In this document: one piece after another, positions 50,596 through 60,149 of the stretch | How positions within the stretch are numbered: the stretch's first letter is position 1 | Layout of the letters: each line of letters begins with the position of its first letter | Origin: a virus | Length of the DNA stretch: 63,145 nucleotides | Virus record (IMG/VR): IMGVR_UViG_3300005528_002232 | Span: 1 to 63,145 of that record | Direction: 5' to 3' (one strand) | Program-made: the position numbers and the translations under genes | The notes under the pieces: generated by a model | The model's input: only the letters and a program-made list of their open reading frames with translations | Told to the model about the DNA's origin: nothing | Databases searched by the model: none

Positions 50596-51314
50596 TGACA
50601 AAATTGAAAACATTATTATCAGAAGACTTGCATCGTTGGGTAAAAGAAAAATGGACAGACCAACATGGACGTCCTTGTGGTAGTGCCGAAACAAAAGGTG
50701 TTAAGAAATGTCGACCTTCACGTAAAGTATCTAAAGACACTCCTAAAACTTGGAGTTCATTTGACAAAAAAGAGAAAGAAGCTCTAGTACGTCAAAAACG
50801 TCGTGTTGGTATGGGTGATCGTACTCCAAAAGCTGAAGCTGTAATTGATGAAAAGAAAAAAGCTAAACGAGATGCATGTTATCACAAAGTAAAAGCAAGA
50901 TATGATGTATGGCCATCTGCTTACGGATCATTAGCATTATCAAAATGTCGCAATGTAGGCGCGGCGAATTGGGGAAATAAAACAAAGGAATCTATGGAAG
51001 AAATGACAGTGTGCAACGAATGTGCGGTTGCAATGTTAGAAGATATCAAAGCAGGAAAATTGGGAGTTCTGACAGAAGCAGAATACCAAGGACGTAGTGT
51101 TAAGTTAGGCAAACCAATGCGAGGTGATGTCAAGAAATTCAAAGTCTACGTTAAGAATGACAAAGGTAACGTTGTAAAGGTTAACTTTGGTGACCCTAAT
51201 ATGAGAATACGTAAAAGCAATCCAGCACGTAGACGTTCATTCAGAGCTAGACATCGTTGTGATACTCCAGGACCTAGATGGAAAGCAAGATATTGGTCAT
51301 GTAGAAAATGGTAA
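50595..51314 (+). CDS. DUF5872-like phage protein with T4-like N-terminal signal
   Basis: 239 aa with a GTG start preceded by GGAG. Leader MTKLKTLLSE-D. HRWVKEKWTDQHGRPCG and KKCRPSRKVSKDTPKTW match the DUF5872-type basic phage domain. A second conserved domain ends the protein (FKVYVKNDKGNVVKVNFGDP; RARHRCDTPGP; RYWSCRKW). Between them is GVLTE-AEYQG, a further prohead-protease-like site. Highly basic, possibly DNA-binding and virion-internal. Confidence 0.68.
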   Translation: MTKLKTLLSEDLHRWVKEKWTDQHGRPCGSAETKGVKKCRPSRKVSKDTPKTWSSFDKKEKEALVRQKRRVGMGDRTPKAEAVIDEKKKAKRDACYHKVKARYDVWPSAYGSLALSKCRNVGAANWGNKTKESMEEMTVCNECAVAMLEDIKAGKLGVLTEAEYQGRSVKLGKPMRGDVKKFKVYVKNDKGNVVKVNFGDPNMRIRKSNPARRRSFRARHRCDTPGPRWKARYWSCRKW

Positions 51315-51315
51315 T

Positions 51316-51346
51316 TTGGTTATTTGATTGTTTTTTATTATAATGG
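51316..51346 (+). promoter_or_regulatory. Class I promoter: TTG-N20-TATAATGG
   Basis: TTTGG at 51315-51319 and TATAATGG at 51339-51346, with the ATG at 51351 four bases later. This favours 51351 over the upstream in-frame TTG as the start. Confidence 0.55.
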
Positions 51347-51350
51347 GAAT

Positions 51351-51533
51351 ATGGAAATGGCAGATCGTATTGAAGAAATCATGATGGAAGCGTATGCATA
51401 TGGCATACATCGAGAAGTATTTGAAACTGTAGATCAGATCAAACACAATCATCCGTATGATTTAGCTGAAGCATATGAAATTGCATTTCAACAAACCATG
51501 TCACGTTATGAACAATCAGATTCTGAAGATTAA
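51351..51533 (+). CDS. Small acidic protein, unknown
   Basis: 60 aa from the ATG at 51351, chosen because the predicted promoter ends just before it. It begins MEMADRIEEIMMEAYAYGIH and ends QSDSED. Helical, acidic, no family recognised. It starts a unit that runs into the secreted-protein gene. Confidence 0.55.
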   Translation: MEMADRIEEIMMEAYAYGIHREVFETVDQIKHNHPYDLAEAYEIAFQQTMSRYEQSDSED

Positions 51534-51660
51534 CCTAGGAGCTACCCGAGACTCACAAAAACAACAAGGTTTCTTTGACGGCCGTTTTGTTAGCAGAACA
51601 GAACAATCCAAACGGACATATACTCGAAAAACAAAACACAAACACAAATCATATGAATAA
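51508..51660 (+). CDS. Small basic protein, possibly ArfA-like
   Basis: 50 aa from the ATG at 51508; an in-frame ATG at 51475 is possible. The last half has FDGRFVSRTEQSKRTYTRKTKHKHK, whose pattern D-x-x-F-x-x-R-x7-Y-x-RK-x-KH recalls the ribosome-rescue factor ArfA (DPLFRQRVE...SYMRKGKH). It overlaps both neighbours and could be chance, although the basic, lysine-rich composition is coding-like. Confidence 0.35.
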   Translation: MNNQILKINLGATRDSQKQQGFFDGRFVSRTEQSKRTYTRKTKHKHKSYE

Positions 51661-52750
51661 ACTAGTACTATTCTTAGCATTAATCATAAGCAGTTTGGGT
51701 CGCACTCAAACAGTTATTGATTTTGATAACATGGAAACCTCAGGGCCAATGTATATTTTTGCAGGTTGGTGGACACCAGCAGCGACTGCCGGATGGTTTA
51801 CAAATGCTTCAGTTAGTCCCACACAAAGTGCAGTAATATACGGATCGGGAACTGGGACATCTGCAGTTGAACAAGATTGGTATGTGCTACCTAACGTAAC
51901 GGGACTGAATCCTACCAGGTCATATCAACTTAAATTTCGATTAGCATCTTATACGTTTTCAAACTCAACAGCAACATCTAGAGGAGTTGATGTAGCAGAT
52001 TTTGTAGATGTGCAAGTATCCACCGATGGTGAAATAACTTATGTATCTGAACTAAGGATTACTGGAAACGGCAATGCACAATGGCCATATACTTCTACTG
52101 GAGTTGTAACACATACAGCAAACGGCATATTCACTAATTCAGCAGCTCCAACGGGAGATGTATACCAAGCACCTGCAGGCATAACAACTACCGGGCCAAC
52201 ATTTATCACATTGAATCTTCCTGCCGGCATTACACAAGTAGCAGTTGACATTCTTTGCAGAATTAATTCTGCTGGTGAGGAGTGGTGGTTAGATAACATA
52301 GAGTTGATAGAGTTGATACCACTGCCGGTTGAATTGATTTCGTTTGAAGGTTTCAACACAAAAGATGGCAACGTGCTTACATGGAAAACAGCAACAGAAC
52401 ATAATTCAGATTATTATATAGTAGAACGATCTATTACCGGAGAATTCACAGAAAATGATGTTATTGGTTTGAAACCTGCTGCAGGTAACAGTCAGGAATT
52501 ACTTTCATATGTGTTTGTTGATAACGACTTTGAACATGCAATTAATTATTATCGTCTCATTCAAGTAGATAAAGATGGTCAATATGATCTTTACGGACCG
52601 ATTGCAATCAACAATCAACAACAACTCAAAAAGATTGTTAGACTATTAAACTCAACGGGACAAGAAGTATCAGAATCATATATAAATCTGCCGGCCGGTA
52701 TGTATATTGAAATTTATGATGATGGTACCATGAAAAAAATCATCAAATAG
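51653..52750 (+). CDS. Secreted protein with type IX secretion-type C-terminus
   Basis: 365 aa from the ATG at 51653, which begins the signal peptide (MNKLVLFLALIISSLGRTQT; cleavage near Q19). The middle is a beta-rich jelly-roll-like domain ending WWLDNIELIELI. Then LPVELISFEGFN, LTWKTATEHNSDYYIVERS and INYYRLIQVDKDGQYDLYG, the module that precedes sorting signals in Bacteroidota cargo. The C-terminal LNSTGQEV...PAGMYIEIYDDGTMKKIIK fits a type A sorting domain. Likely exported by the host type IX system to the cell surface. Confidence 0.8.
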   Translation: MNKLVLFLALIISSLGRTQTVIDFDNMETSGPMYIFAGWWTPAATAGWFTNASVSPTQSAVIYGSGTGTSAVEQDWYVLPNVTGLNPTRSYQLKFRLASYTFSNSTATSRGVDVADFVDVQVSTDGEITYVSELRITGNGNAQWPYTSTGVVTHTANGIFTNSAAPTGDVYQAPAGITTTGPTFITLNLPAGITQVAVDILCRINSAGEEWWLDNIELIELIPLPVELISFEGFNTKDGNVLTWKTATEHNSDYYIVERSITGEFTENDVIGLKPAAGNSQELLSYVFVDNDFEHAINYYRLIQVDKDGQYDLYGPIAINNQQQLKKIVRLLNSTGQEVSESYINLPAGMYIEIYDDGTMKKIIK

Positions 52751-52751
52751 G

Positions 52752-52782
52752 TTGGATCGTAACAATTTATTTATTATATTTA
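52752..52782 (+). promoter_or_regulatory. Class I promoter: TTG-N20-TATATTTA
   Basis: GTTGGATCGTA, then TATATTTA at 52775-52782, 20 bases between TTG and box. Start codon 20 bases downstream. The same GTTGGATCGTA occurs at 54008. Confidence 0.6.
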
Positions 52783-52802
52783 AAGTATAAAAATAATGAG
52801 TT

Positions 52803-53939
52803 ATGAAAAGAAAAACGTTTGGTATTATTAATGGCAATCAAGTCATTGAAGTTGGAACAGGTAATGACATCACTGCATTGTTCCGTGACATTATGATTAA
52901 GGCAGCAATAAAGAATGGCAAAGCCTTAGCATTCGATCAAGACACAGGTAGAGCACGACAAGTAGATATGTCAGAAATTCCCACAGAACCTGTTATTCCC
53001 ACATCACAACCAGTTAAGGATGCAGATCCAGTATTAGCATTGATTACCAATGCTCCTAAGATTAAACCTAGGGACTTGGAGATGTCTGATATTAAATGGA
53101 AGTATCTGGTACGATCAGCAGTTCGAGGTAAAAACATCATGATGGTTGGTCCTGCAGGTTGTGGTAAGACACAAGCAGCAAAGGCATTGCCGATAGCAAC
53201 CAATCGTCCTTTCTTTTATTTTAACTTGGGTGCTACTCAAGATCCTAGAGCAACGCTTATTGGTAACACGCATTTCAAAGATGGTCAGACAACCTTTGAT
53301 GAGTCTGCATTTGTAAAAGCAATTCAAACAGAGAATGCAGTTATTTTGCTAGATGAGTTATCTCGTGCGCATCCTGAAGCTTGGAACATTCTTATGACAG
53401 TGTTAGATGAAGGTCAACGCTACTTGAGATTGGATGAAGATATTAGTGCTCCTACCATTCATGTAGCTCCGGGAGTATCCTTTATTGCAACTGCAAACAT
53501 TGGTACCGAATATACATCGACACGGGTATTGGATCGTGCATTGATGGATCGTTTTGAAATCATTGAAGTAGATATTTTATCAGTAGAACAGGAAGAAATT
53601 CTTTTGACAAAACGATATGGTGACAAAGTATCAGCCGATCTTATTCATGCAGTAGCAGACATTGCGGATGCTACACGTAAAGAATGGAGAAGTGAAACTG
53701 GCAAGTTGTCTACCATGATATCAACCCGTATGACAGTTCGTGTATGTGAATTGTTGAGTGATGGGTTTGATTTGGGAGAAGCAGCTGAGGTAGCAATCCT
53801 TCCGTTTTTTGATGCATCAGGTGGTACCGATTCGGAAAGAACCTTTGTGAAACAAATCATTCAAAAGCATATGGCAACGGCTGAGAAAGACATTTTCAAT
53901 ACCGGTGAAGTTAATGATCACGATAACATTCCATTTTAA
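52803..53939 (+). CDS. MoxR/CobS-like AAA+ ATPase
   Basis: 378 aa. Walker A VGPAGCGKTQAAK near 114-126, Walker B VILLDELSRAHPEAW near 179-193, sensor/arginine region IATANIGTEYTSTRVLDRALMDRF. It ends DNHDNIPF-like (DHDNIPF), an SSB-tip-like sequence. MoxR-type ATPases work with VWA proteins as metal-insertion or remodelling machines; the VWA partner is the next gene. Own class I promoter upstream and terminator downstream. Confidence 0.9.
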   Translation: MKRKTFGIINGNQVIEVGTGNDITALFRDIMIKAAIKNGKALAFDQDTGRARQVDMSEIPTEPVIPTSQPVKDADPVLALITNAPKIKPRDLEMSDIKWKYLVRSAVRGKNIMMVGPAGCGKTQAAKALPIATNRPFFYFNLGATQDPRATLIGNTHFKDGQTTFDESAFVKAIQTENAVILLDELSRAHPEAWNILMTVLDEGQRYLRLDEDISAPTIHVAPGVSFIATANIGTEYTSTRVLDRALMDRFEIIEVDILSVEQEEILLTKRYGDKVSADLIHAVADIADATRKEWRSETGKLSTMISTRMTVRVCELLSDGFDLGEAAEVAILPFFDASGGTDSERTFVKQIIQKHMATAEKDIFNTGEVNDHDNIPF

Positions 53940-53959
53940 GATCTTTTTCATAGCTCAAA

Positions 53960-53997
53960 GAAGGGGGTAAATTGTTTAATCAATTGCCCTCTTTTTT
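53960..53997 (+). terminator. Rho-independent terminator
   Basis: GAAGGGGG pairs with CCCTCTTT, then AATTG with CAATT, around a TTTAAT loop, with a small internal bulge. A run of six Ts (53992-53997) ends it. It lies between the MoxR and VWA genes, so despite the functional pairing the VWA gene has its own promoter. Confidence 0.8.
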
Positions 53998-54008
53998 ATG
54001 CATTTTGG

Positions 54009-54039
54009 TTGGATCGTACTGAATAATTTCTTATATTTA
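54009..54039 (+). promoter_or_regulatory. Class I promoter: TTG-N20-TATATTTA
   Basis: GTTGGATCGTAC at 54009-54020 and TATATTTA at 54032-54039, 20-base spacer. Overlaps a class II-like ATATTTAT. The VWA start is 20 bases downstream. Matches the site before moxR almost exactly. Confidence 0.6.
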
Positions 54040-54059
54040 TAATATAAAATAATTGAGAT

Positions 54060-56084
54060 ATGCAAAAGAATCTAGGGTTTAAAGGCTTTTATAACACTGC
54101 AGCATCAAGCTTCTGGCTGGGGCAAGATTTTGATGTTTCATTCAAAGAAAACAATAACGTTGATTATACTAAATTGGCTGCGGCTCAACGTGCCATTGGT
54201 AATTTTGTTAACATTGTTACAGGCAAACAAATACCAGTAGTATTTCAAAGCAATGATAACAGCTACACTGATGGCGAGCGTGTTGTTATTGGTACCAAGT
54301 TGGAAGATAAAAATTTCGATCCTGCAGTAGGATTGGCATTGCATGAAGGATCACATATTGCATTCACAGACTTTTCTTTATTTGCTGGGGCTACTCGATT
54401 GAGTAATAGTCCATTTGCAAATGCCATTCGTTTGCGAGGGATGGATCCGAATATGGATATGACTGAAGAAGACTTTGCTGTCATTAAAGATTTGTTGAAT
54501 TGGATTGAAGATCGTCGCATTGATTATAAAGTATATACCAATGCTCCAGGATACCGTGTGTATTATGAAGCAATGTATGACAAATACTTCAATGATAAGA
54601 TTATTGATAAAGCTCTTCTTGCAGGAGAAAAATGCGAAGAGAATATGGATTGTTACATGTTCCATATTATTAATTTTACTAATCCTAATCGTCAATTAGA
54701 TACCTTAAAGGATTTGCGAAACATATGGAATTTGATTGATTTGAAATCAATTAGTAGATTAAAAACAACCACAGATGCGTTGGAAGTTGCGTGTGACGTA
54801 TACAAAATTTTGAAAGCTGCAATTAAAGATGCCGAGGCAGAACAAGAAGTTAAAATGAATAAAGCTGGTGGTAATTTTTCTGGAGAAGAAGGACCTGACG
54901 GTGATGGTGAAGCTTCAGATAGTGGTGATCCAATTGGTGCAGATCAACCCGGAGATATTAAAACATCTCAATTATCGGATAAGGAGTTAGCTAAACTAGA
55001 AAAAGCCATTGAAGCACAACGTGAATTCATTAAAGGTAATGCAAAGAAAACGGGTAAGTTGTCAAAGCAAGACAAACAGCTAGTAGATGCCATAAAAGAA
55101 TCTGGTACCGAGACACGCGATGTTGCAACAGGACCAAAAGGTGATGAATGCCCGGTAACAACGGTTGTAATTAAAAAGTTAACTCCGGCAATCATAGACA
55201 ACTTACCAGAACTATTTCAACATCATTCCTCAGCTGTATTGCAAGAAAATTTATCTATATCATCAGATAATTATAGAACTAGATATATCAAAGCAATGGA
55301 TGATGCCGTGCAACAAGGAATATTGTTAGGTAGACGTTTAGGATCTAAATTGCAACTAAGAAATTCGGATCGAAGTCTTAAATCTACAAGACTTACTGCG
55401 GGTAAAATTGATAGAAGATTGGTATCTCAATTGGGATATGAAAATGTAAATGTATTTCATAGAATCGTAACTGACAGATATAAAAATTATTTTATTCATA
55501 TTTCAATCGATGCATCAGGCTCGATGGCTGGAAATAAGTTTCATCAAGCTATACTTAGCGCCGTTGCAATTGCTCAGGCAGCATCAATGACAACGGGAAT
55601 CCGAGTACAAATATCTCTTCGAGGTACTGATAATCTTAATAGCAGTCGAGAAAAATGTGTCACGATGTATGCATATGATTCGGCTCATGACAAAATGAAT
55701 AAGATTAAAACTTATTTCAAATTCTTAAGCACATTTGGTTGTACTCCAGAAGGAATTGCATTCAAAAGTATTGAAAAAGATCTTAAGGCAGATGCTAAAG
55801 GTGATGAATTGATTTTTATTAATTATTCAGATGGTGAACCCACTCCAGTATCCGGAGGTCATCATCAATACAATGGCATTGAATTTACACGTCGCATTGT
55901 TAATCTATTCCGCGAATCAGGTATCAATGTTATTAGTTATTTCATAAAAACCGAGCATTATGGTGGAAGTTCTAAAGAAAACTTTCATATAATGTATGGT
56001 CCGGATGCAAAGTTTATTGATCCGAGTGATATGCGAGACATTGCAAAAACAATGAACTCAAAATTCTTGGAAATGGTTAAGTAA
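54060..56084 (+). CDS. VWA-domain protein with N-terminal HEGSH metallopeptidase-like motif
   Basis: 674 aa. Near residue 96 is ALHEGSHIAF, an HExxH metallopeptidase-like motif in a helical N-terminal region. A central acidic, low-complexity stretch follows (GEEGPDGDGEASDSGDP). The C-terminal VWA domain begins HISIDASGSMAG with the MIDAS Ser/Asp set near 484-488. This order (metallopeptidase-like, VWA-like) resembles known VWA-MoxR partners and CobT-like proteins. Probably forms a remodelling complex with the ATPase encoded upstream. Confidence 0.85.
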   Translation: MQKNLGFKGFYNTAASSFWLGQDFDVSFKENNNVDYTKLAAAQRAIGNFVNIVTGKQIPVVFQSNDNSYTDGERVVIGTKLEDKNFDPAVGLALHEGSHIAFTDFSLFAGATRLSNSPFANAIRLRGMDPNMDMTEEDFAVIKDLLNWIEDRRIDYKVYTNAPGYRVYYEAMYDKYFNDKIIDKALLAGEKCEENMDCYMFHIINFTNPNRQLDTLKDLRNIWNLIDLKSISRLKTTTDALEVACDVYKILKAAIKDAEAEQEVKMNKAGGNFSGEEGPDGDGEASDSGDPIGADQPGDIKTSQLSDKELAKLEKAIEAQREFIKGNAKKTGKLSKQDKQLVDAIKESGTETRDVATGPKGDECPVTTVVIKKLTPAIIDNLPELFQHHSSAVLQENLSISSDNYRTRYIKAMDDAVQQGILLGRRLGSKLQLRNSDRSLKSTRLTAGKIDRRLVSQLGYENVNVFHRIVTDRYKNYFIHISIDASGSMAGNKFHQAILSAVAIAQAASMTTGIRVQISLRGTDNLNSSREKCVTMYAYDSAHDKMNKIKTYFKFLSTFGCTPEGIAFKSIEKDLKADAKGDELIFINYSDGEPTPVSGGHHQYNGIEFTRRIVNLFRESGINVISYFIKTEHYGGSSKENFHIMYGPDAKFIDPSDMRDIAKTMNSKFLEMVK

Positions 56085-56097
56085 ATATTTATATTAA
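56067..56097 (+). promoter_or_regulatory. Class I promoter: TTG-N20-TATATTAA
   Basis: CTTGGAAATGG inside the VWA gene end and TATATTAA at 56090-56097, exact 20-base spacing. A 30-base leader with an AAAGGA Shine-Dalgarno follows before groEL. Confidence 0.6.
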
Positions 56098-57743
<1,646 letters not shown>

Positions 57744-57744
<1 letters not shown>

Positions 57745-57974
57745 TGGAACAGCGATTGTTTGACAAGCTCAAAAAATTAACTAGTAAAAAACGTCGTAGG
57801 CCGGTGGAAGATATCCATCGGTCTATGGACATTGTGGAATTTATTCTGCATGAAGCAGAGGATTTTGGAGTATTGATTCCAACAGTTACATATGCATTAC
57901 GACACATGAAAGAAAATCCCAAATTGGATATATCAGATGCAATAGTACTAGGATATGAAGATTGCACTAAATAA
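57744..57974 (+). CDS. Unknown small protein
   Basis: 76 aa, begins MEQRLFDKLKKLTSKKRRRP. Basic N-terminus then a helical acidic part (MDIVEFILHEAEDFGVLIPTV). No family recognised. Start overlaps the groEL stop by one base, so it may be co-translated with it. Confidence 0.55.
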
Positions 57975-57994
57975 GAACGTTTAACGAGGTTACA

Positions 57995-58336
57995 ATGAAA
58001 GTAAATAAAGAAGATATCGGTGGAGAAATAATACGTGACACCGAAGTATATCAAGTAATAGACAATAAATTATTGAATAACTTGACATTATCTAAAACTA
58101 TACTATATCCGTTGCAAAGAACGGGTGGTCATAGCCATGAAGGATTAGAAGAAGTATACTTTTTCATGTCTGGATCGGGTAGGATGCAATTGGATCATGA
58201 GAACACAGAAAGCATGTTAAGTGTAAGAGCAGGAGATATTGTATTGATTCCTGCAGGAGCATATCATCGTGTATACAACGACATGATGGATACCAATTTA
58301 GAATTTGTTTGTGTGTTCCAAAGTTATACCAGATGA
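57995..58336 (+). CDS. Cupin-domain protein
   Basis: 113 aa cupin_2. GGHSHEGLEEVYFFMSGSGRMQ is motif 1 with the metal-binding His/Glu set, and GDIVLIPAGAYHRVYN is motif 2 with the closing His. Similar to sugar isomerase or mannose-6-phosphate-type cupins. ACGAGG lies before the start. Role unknown; it may act on a sugar made in the 21-39 kb locus. Confidence 0.85.
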   Translation: MKVNKEDIGGEIIRDTEVYQVIDNKLLNNLTLSKTILYPLQRTGGHSHEGLEEVYFFMSGSGRMQLDHENTESMLSVRAGDIVLIPAGAYHRVYNDMMDTNLEFVCVFQSYTR

Positions 58337-58545
58337 TACCAGTATACAAACACGGAGATTCTGCATACGTTGTGTTGCGACAAAAGCCGATACATTACTT
58401 TGCACCTAAGTTAGAAGAACAACCTGATATGCAGCATGTGCAACAATACATGCAATGGTGTGGTGCTGATCATGTATTGCGAACACAGACACATTTCATG
58501 TTTTGCGAAACAGTTCCGGATATAGATTTTGAAATTGTGGAATAA
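58333..58545 (+). CDS. Unknown small protein
   Basis: 70 aa from the ATG at 58333 in an ATGA overlap with the cupin gene; an earlier in-frame start is less likely. It begins MIPVYKHGDSAYVVLRQ. No recognised family. Its 3' end carries the upstream box of the next promoter. Confidence 0.55.
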   Translation: MIPVYKHGDSAYVVLRQKPIHYFAPKLEEQPDMQHVQQYMQWCGADHVLRTQTHFMFCETVPDIDFEIVE

Positions 58546-58558
58546 TTTCATATAATAG
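58529..58558 (+). promoter_or_regulatory. Class I promoter: TTG-N19-TATAATAG
   Basis: TTTTG at 58527-58531 and TATAATAG at 58551-58558, with the next ATG 3 bases downstream. Confidence 0.5.
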
Positions 58559-58561
58559 GTT

Positions 58562-58828
58562 ATGACAGAAAAGGAAGTACAACTGCTAGGATTTCAAAAA
58601 GAAATCTATGATGAGTGGGATGACAGTAGAGGTAATACTGGTTATGAATATTATTATTATCATGACATTACTAAAGGATTATCCTTTATTTCATCAGATT
58701 CACAAGAAAGCGGAAAGGATGATAACTGGTACATTGAAGTATTCAATACAGAAGATCCTATTCGTTTCCATAAATTTGAAGAAGTACAGGCTTTGATTAA
58801 TTTATTTGAAAAACATTTGATCAAATGA
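58562..58828 (+). CDS. Unknown small protein
   Basis: 88 aa, acidic and Tyr-rich (NTGYEYYYYHDITKG). Begins MTEKEVQLLGFQKEIYDEW. No family recognised. Own promoter; overlaps the next gene by 4 bases. Confidence 0.55.
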   Translation: MTEKEVQLLGFQKEIYDEWDDSRGNTGYEYYYYHDITKGLSFISSDSQESGKDDNWYIEVFNTEDPIRFHKFEEVQALINLFEKHLIK

Positions 58829-59049
58829 CAGTTCGAGAATTGATAGAACAACTAAGTTTGTTGGATCCTGAGTTACATGTATTCGTTACTGGATATGAAG
58901 GCGGATTTCATTATGCTAAAATTTCAAATGTTAAAGATATTAGTTTGAATTGGCATACTGAATGGTATTATGGACCACATGAACTAACTGAAAGTGTTAG
59001 AGAGGAATTCAGATCACAACACGAACAAGTAAAAGGAATAGTATTATGA
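58825..59049 (+). CDS. Small conserved phage-type protein
   Basis: 74 aa. TVRELIEQLSLLDPELHVFVTGYEGGFH resembles small phage proteins with a LIxxLxxLDPEx-VxV-GYEGG pattern. The rest is mixed. No biochemical role known. ATGA junction to the next micro-frame. Confidence 0.6.
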   Translation: MTVRELIEQLSLLDPELHVFVTGYEGGFHYAKISNVKDISLNWHTEWYYGPHELTESVREEFRSQHEQVKGIVL

Positions 59050-59148
59050 TACGATGGTTTGAATTGCATTTTGGATTCTTGTTTGTCAAATCCAATCGAA
59101 GAGTTGCTTACGCTGAATATTTAAGAAAAAAGTATAGCAAAGGATAGT
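59046..59148 (+). pseudogene. Possible frameshifted 33-residue gene
   Basis: From ATG 59046 the frame stops at TGA 59115-59117 after 23 codons (MIRWFELHFGFLFVKSNR...). In the frame one base away, from about 59101, RVAYAEYLRKKYSKG runs to a TAG at 59146-59148, right before the next gene. Together these would read as one 33-residue peptide. A one-base change near the A run (CGAAAGAG, around 59097-59104) would explain it, by real mutation or sequence error. Confidence 0.4.
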
Positions 59149-59853
59149 ATGAAAACAATTACATGGAAAGGTTATGATTGGATTCCGCAAGAGCGTTGGG
59201 GACAAGTACATCACGAAAAATCACATTGGTGGTATGATGCATCATGTGTGAGTGTGGATGCTGATGATGCAATGCATTTAACTACAAAATACAATCCAAA
59301 GTATTTTACCGAAACCAAACAAGTTGCTTGGGTAGGTGTTGGATTAGTTTCATGCACAGAACGTTTTGGATTCGGCACATTCAGTGTAACAGCAAAATTA
59401 CCTGAGGGAGAAAACTTGTGGCCGGCTTTCTGGATGTGGAGTTGGGATACATGGCCGCCTGAGATAGATGTTTTTGAAGCCTATTCTGATTCACGTGGAA
59501 ATTACTTTAAACCTAGACTACTTAATCCTGCAGGATTTTGGAATGTGCAAACCAATGTACATTATACAAAGGATTCGCAAAACAAAATGATTAAAGGTAA
59601 GACACATTGGTTTGGATTTCGAAACCCAGCAAAGCATTTTATTACTTATTCAGTAACATGGAAACCAGATGTTGTAGAATTTCGTTATGATGGTCGATTG
59701 GTAAGAACTGTAACGGATGCTAATATTTTAAAACAATTGGCTGCTACTAAGATGAATGTGATACTGAACAATGGAGTGACAGAAGAAGTAGATAGAATGT
59801 CACCTCCGGTATCTGATTTTATTATACAAGACTTTAAATATACACCTTTGTAA
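59149..59853 (+). CDS. Glycoside hydrolase family 16-like enzyme
   Basis: 234 aa. The active site EIDVFE is at 105-110 (nucleophile E105, helper D107, acid/base E110) in WPPEIDVFEAY, with Trp-rich neighbours (NLWPAFWMWSWD; WKPDVVEFRYDG) forming the jelly-roll cleft. GH16 enzymes cut beta-glucans, agar or carrageenan. There is no signal peptide, so it is either carried on the virion as a depolymerase or released at lysis. Unusual in phages. Confidence 0.88.
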   Translation: MKTITWKGYDWIPQERWGQVHHEKSHWWYDASCVSVDADDAMHLTTKYNPKYFTETKQVAWVGVGLVSCTERFGFGTFSVTAKLPEGENLWPAFWMWSWDTWPPEIDVFEAYSDSRGNYFKPRLLNPAGFWNVQTNVHYTKDSQNKMIKGKTHWFGFRNPAKHFITYSVTWKPDVVEFRYDGRLVRTVTDANILKQLAATKMNVILNNGVTEEVDRMSPPVSDFIIQDFKYTPL

Positions 59854-59855
59854 AT

Positions 59856-60149
59856 ATGGCTAAACCAATATTCATAGTAAAGATCCCAGTACGCATAAAC
59901 GACGAACAGCAACGAGCACAGCTAGAACATGTAGGAAGAGATCTGCAAACAAAGCTCAAAGATTACCATGTGCTCACTATTGCTGAGAATCGTAATGACG
60001 ATAAAGGTATTCAGTTTGAGTGCTTTAATGCTGGGGAAGTTGATGAGACAACTATACAGGAGATTCAGGACAAGATTTTTAAAATAATTGAAACCAATGA
60101 ATTATCAGATTGGGATGTAACTTTAATGGATGGATTGGAAGATGAATGA
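59856..60149 (+). CDS. Unknown small protein
   Basis: 97 aa starting two bases after the GH16 stop. MAKPIFIVKIPVRINDEQQ and FECFNAGEVDETTIQ suggest an alpha/beta fold, ending TLMDGLEDE. No family recognised. Confidence 0.55.
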   Translation: MAKPIFIVKIPVRINDEQQRAQLEHVGRDLQTKLKDYHVLTIAENRNDDKGIQFECFNAGEVDETTIQEIQDKIFKIIETNELSDWDVTLMDGLEDE

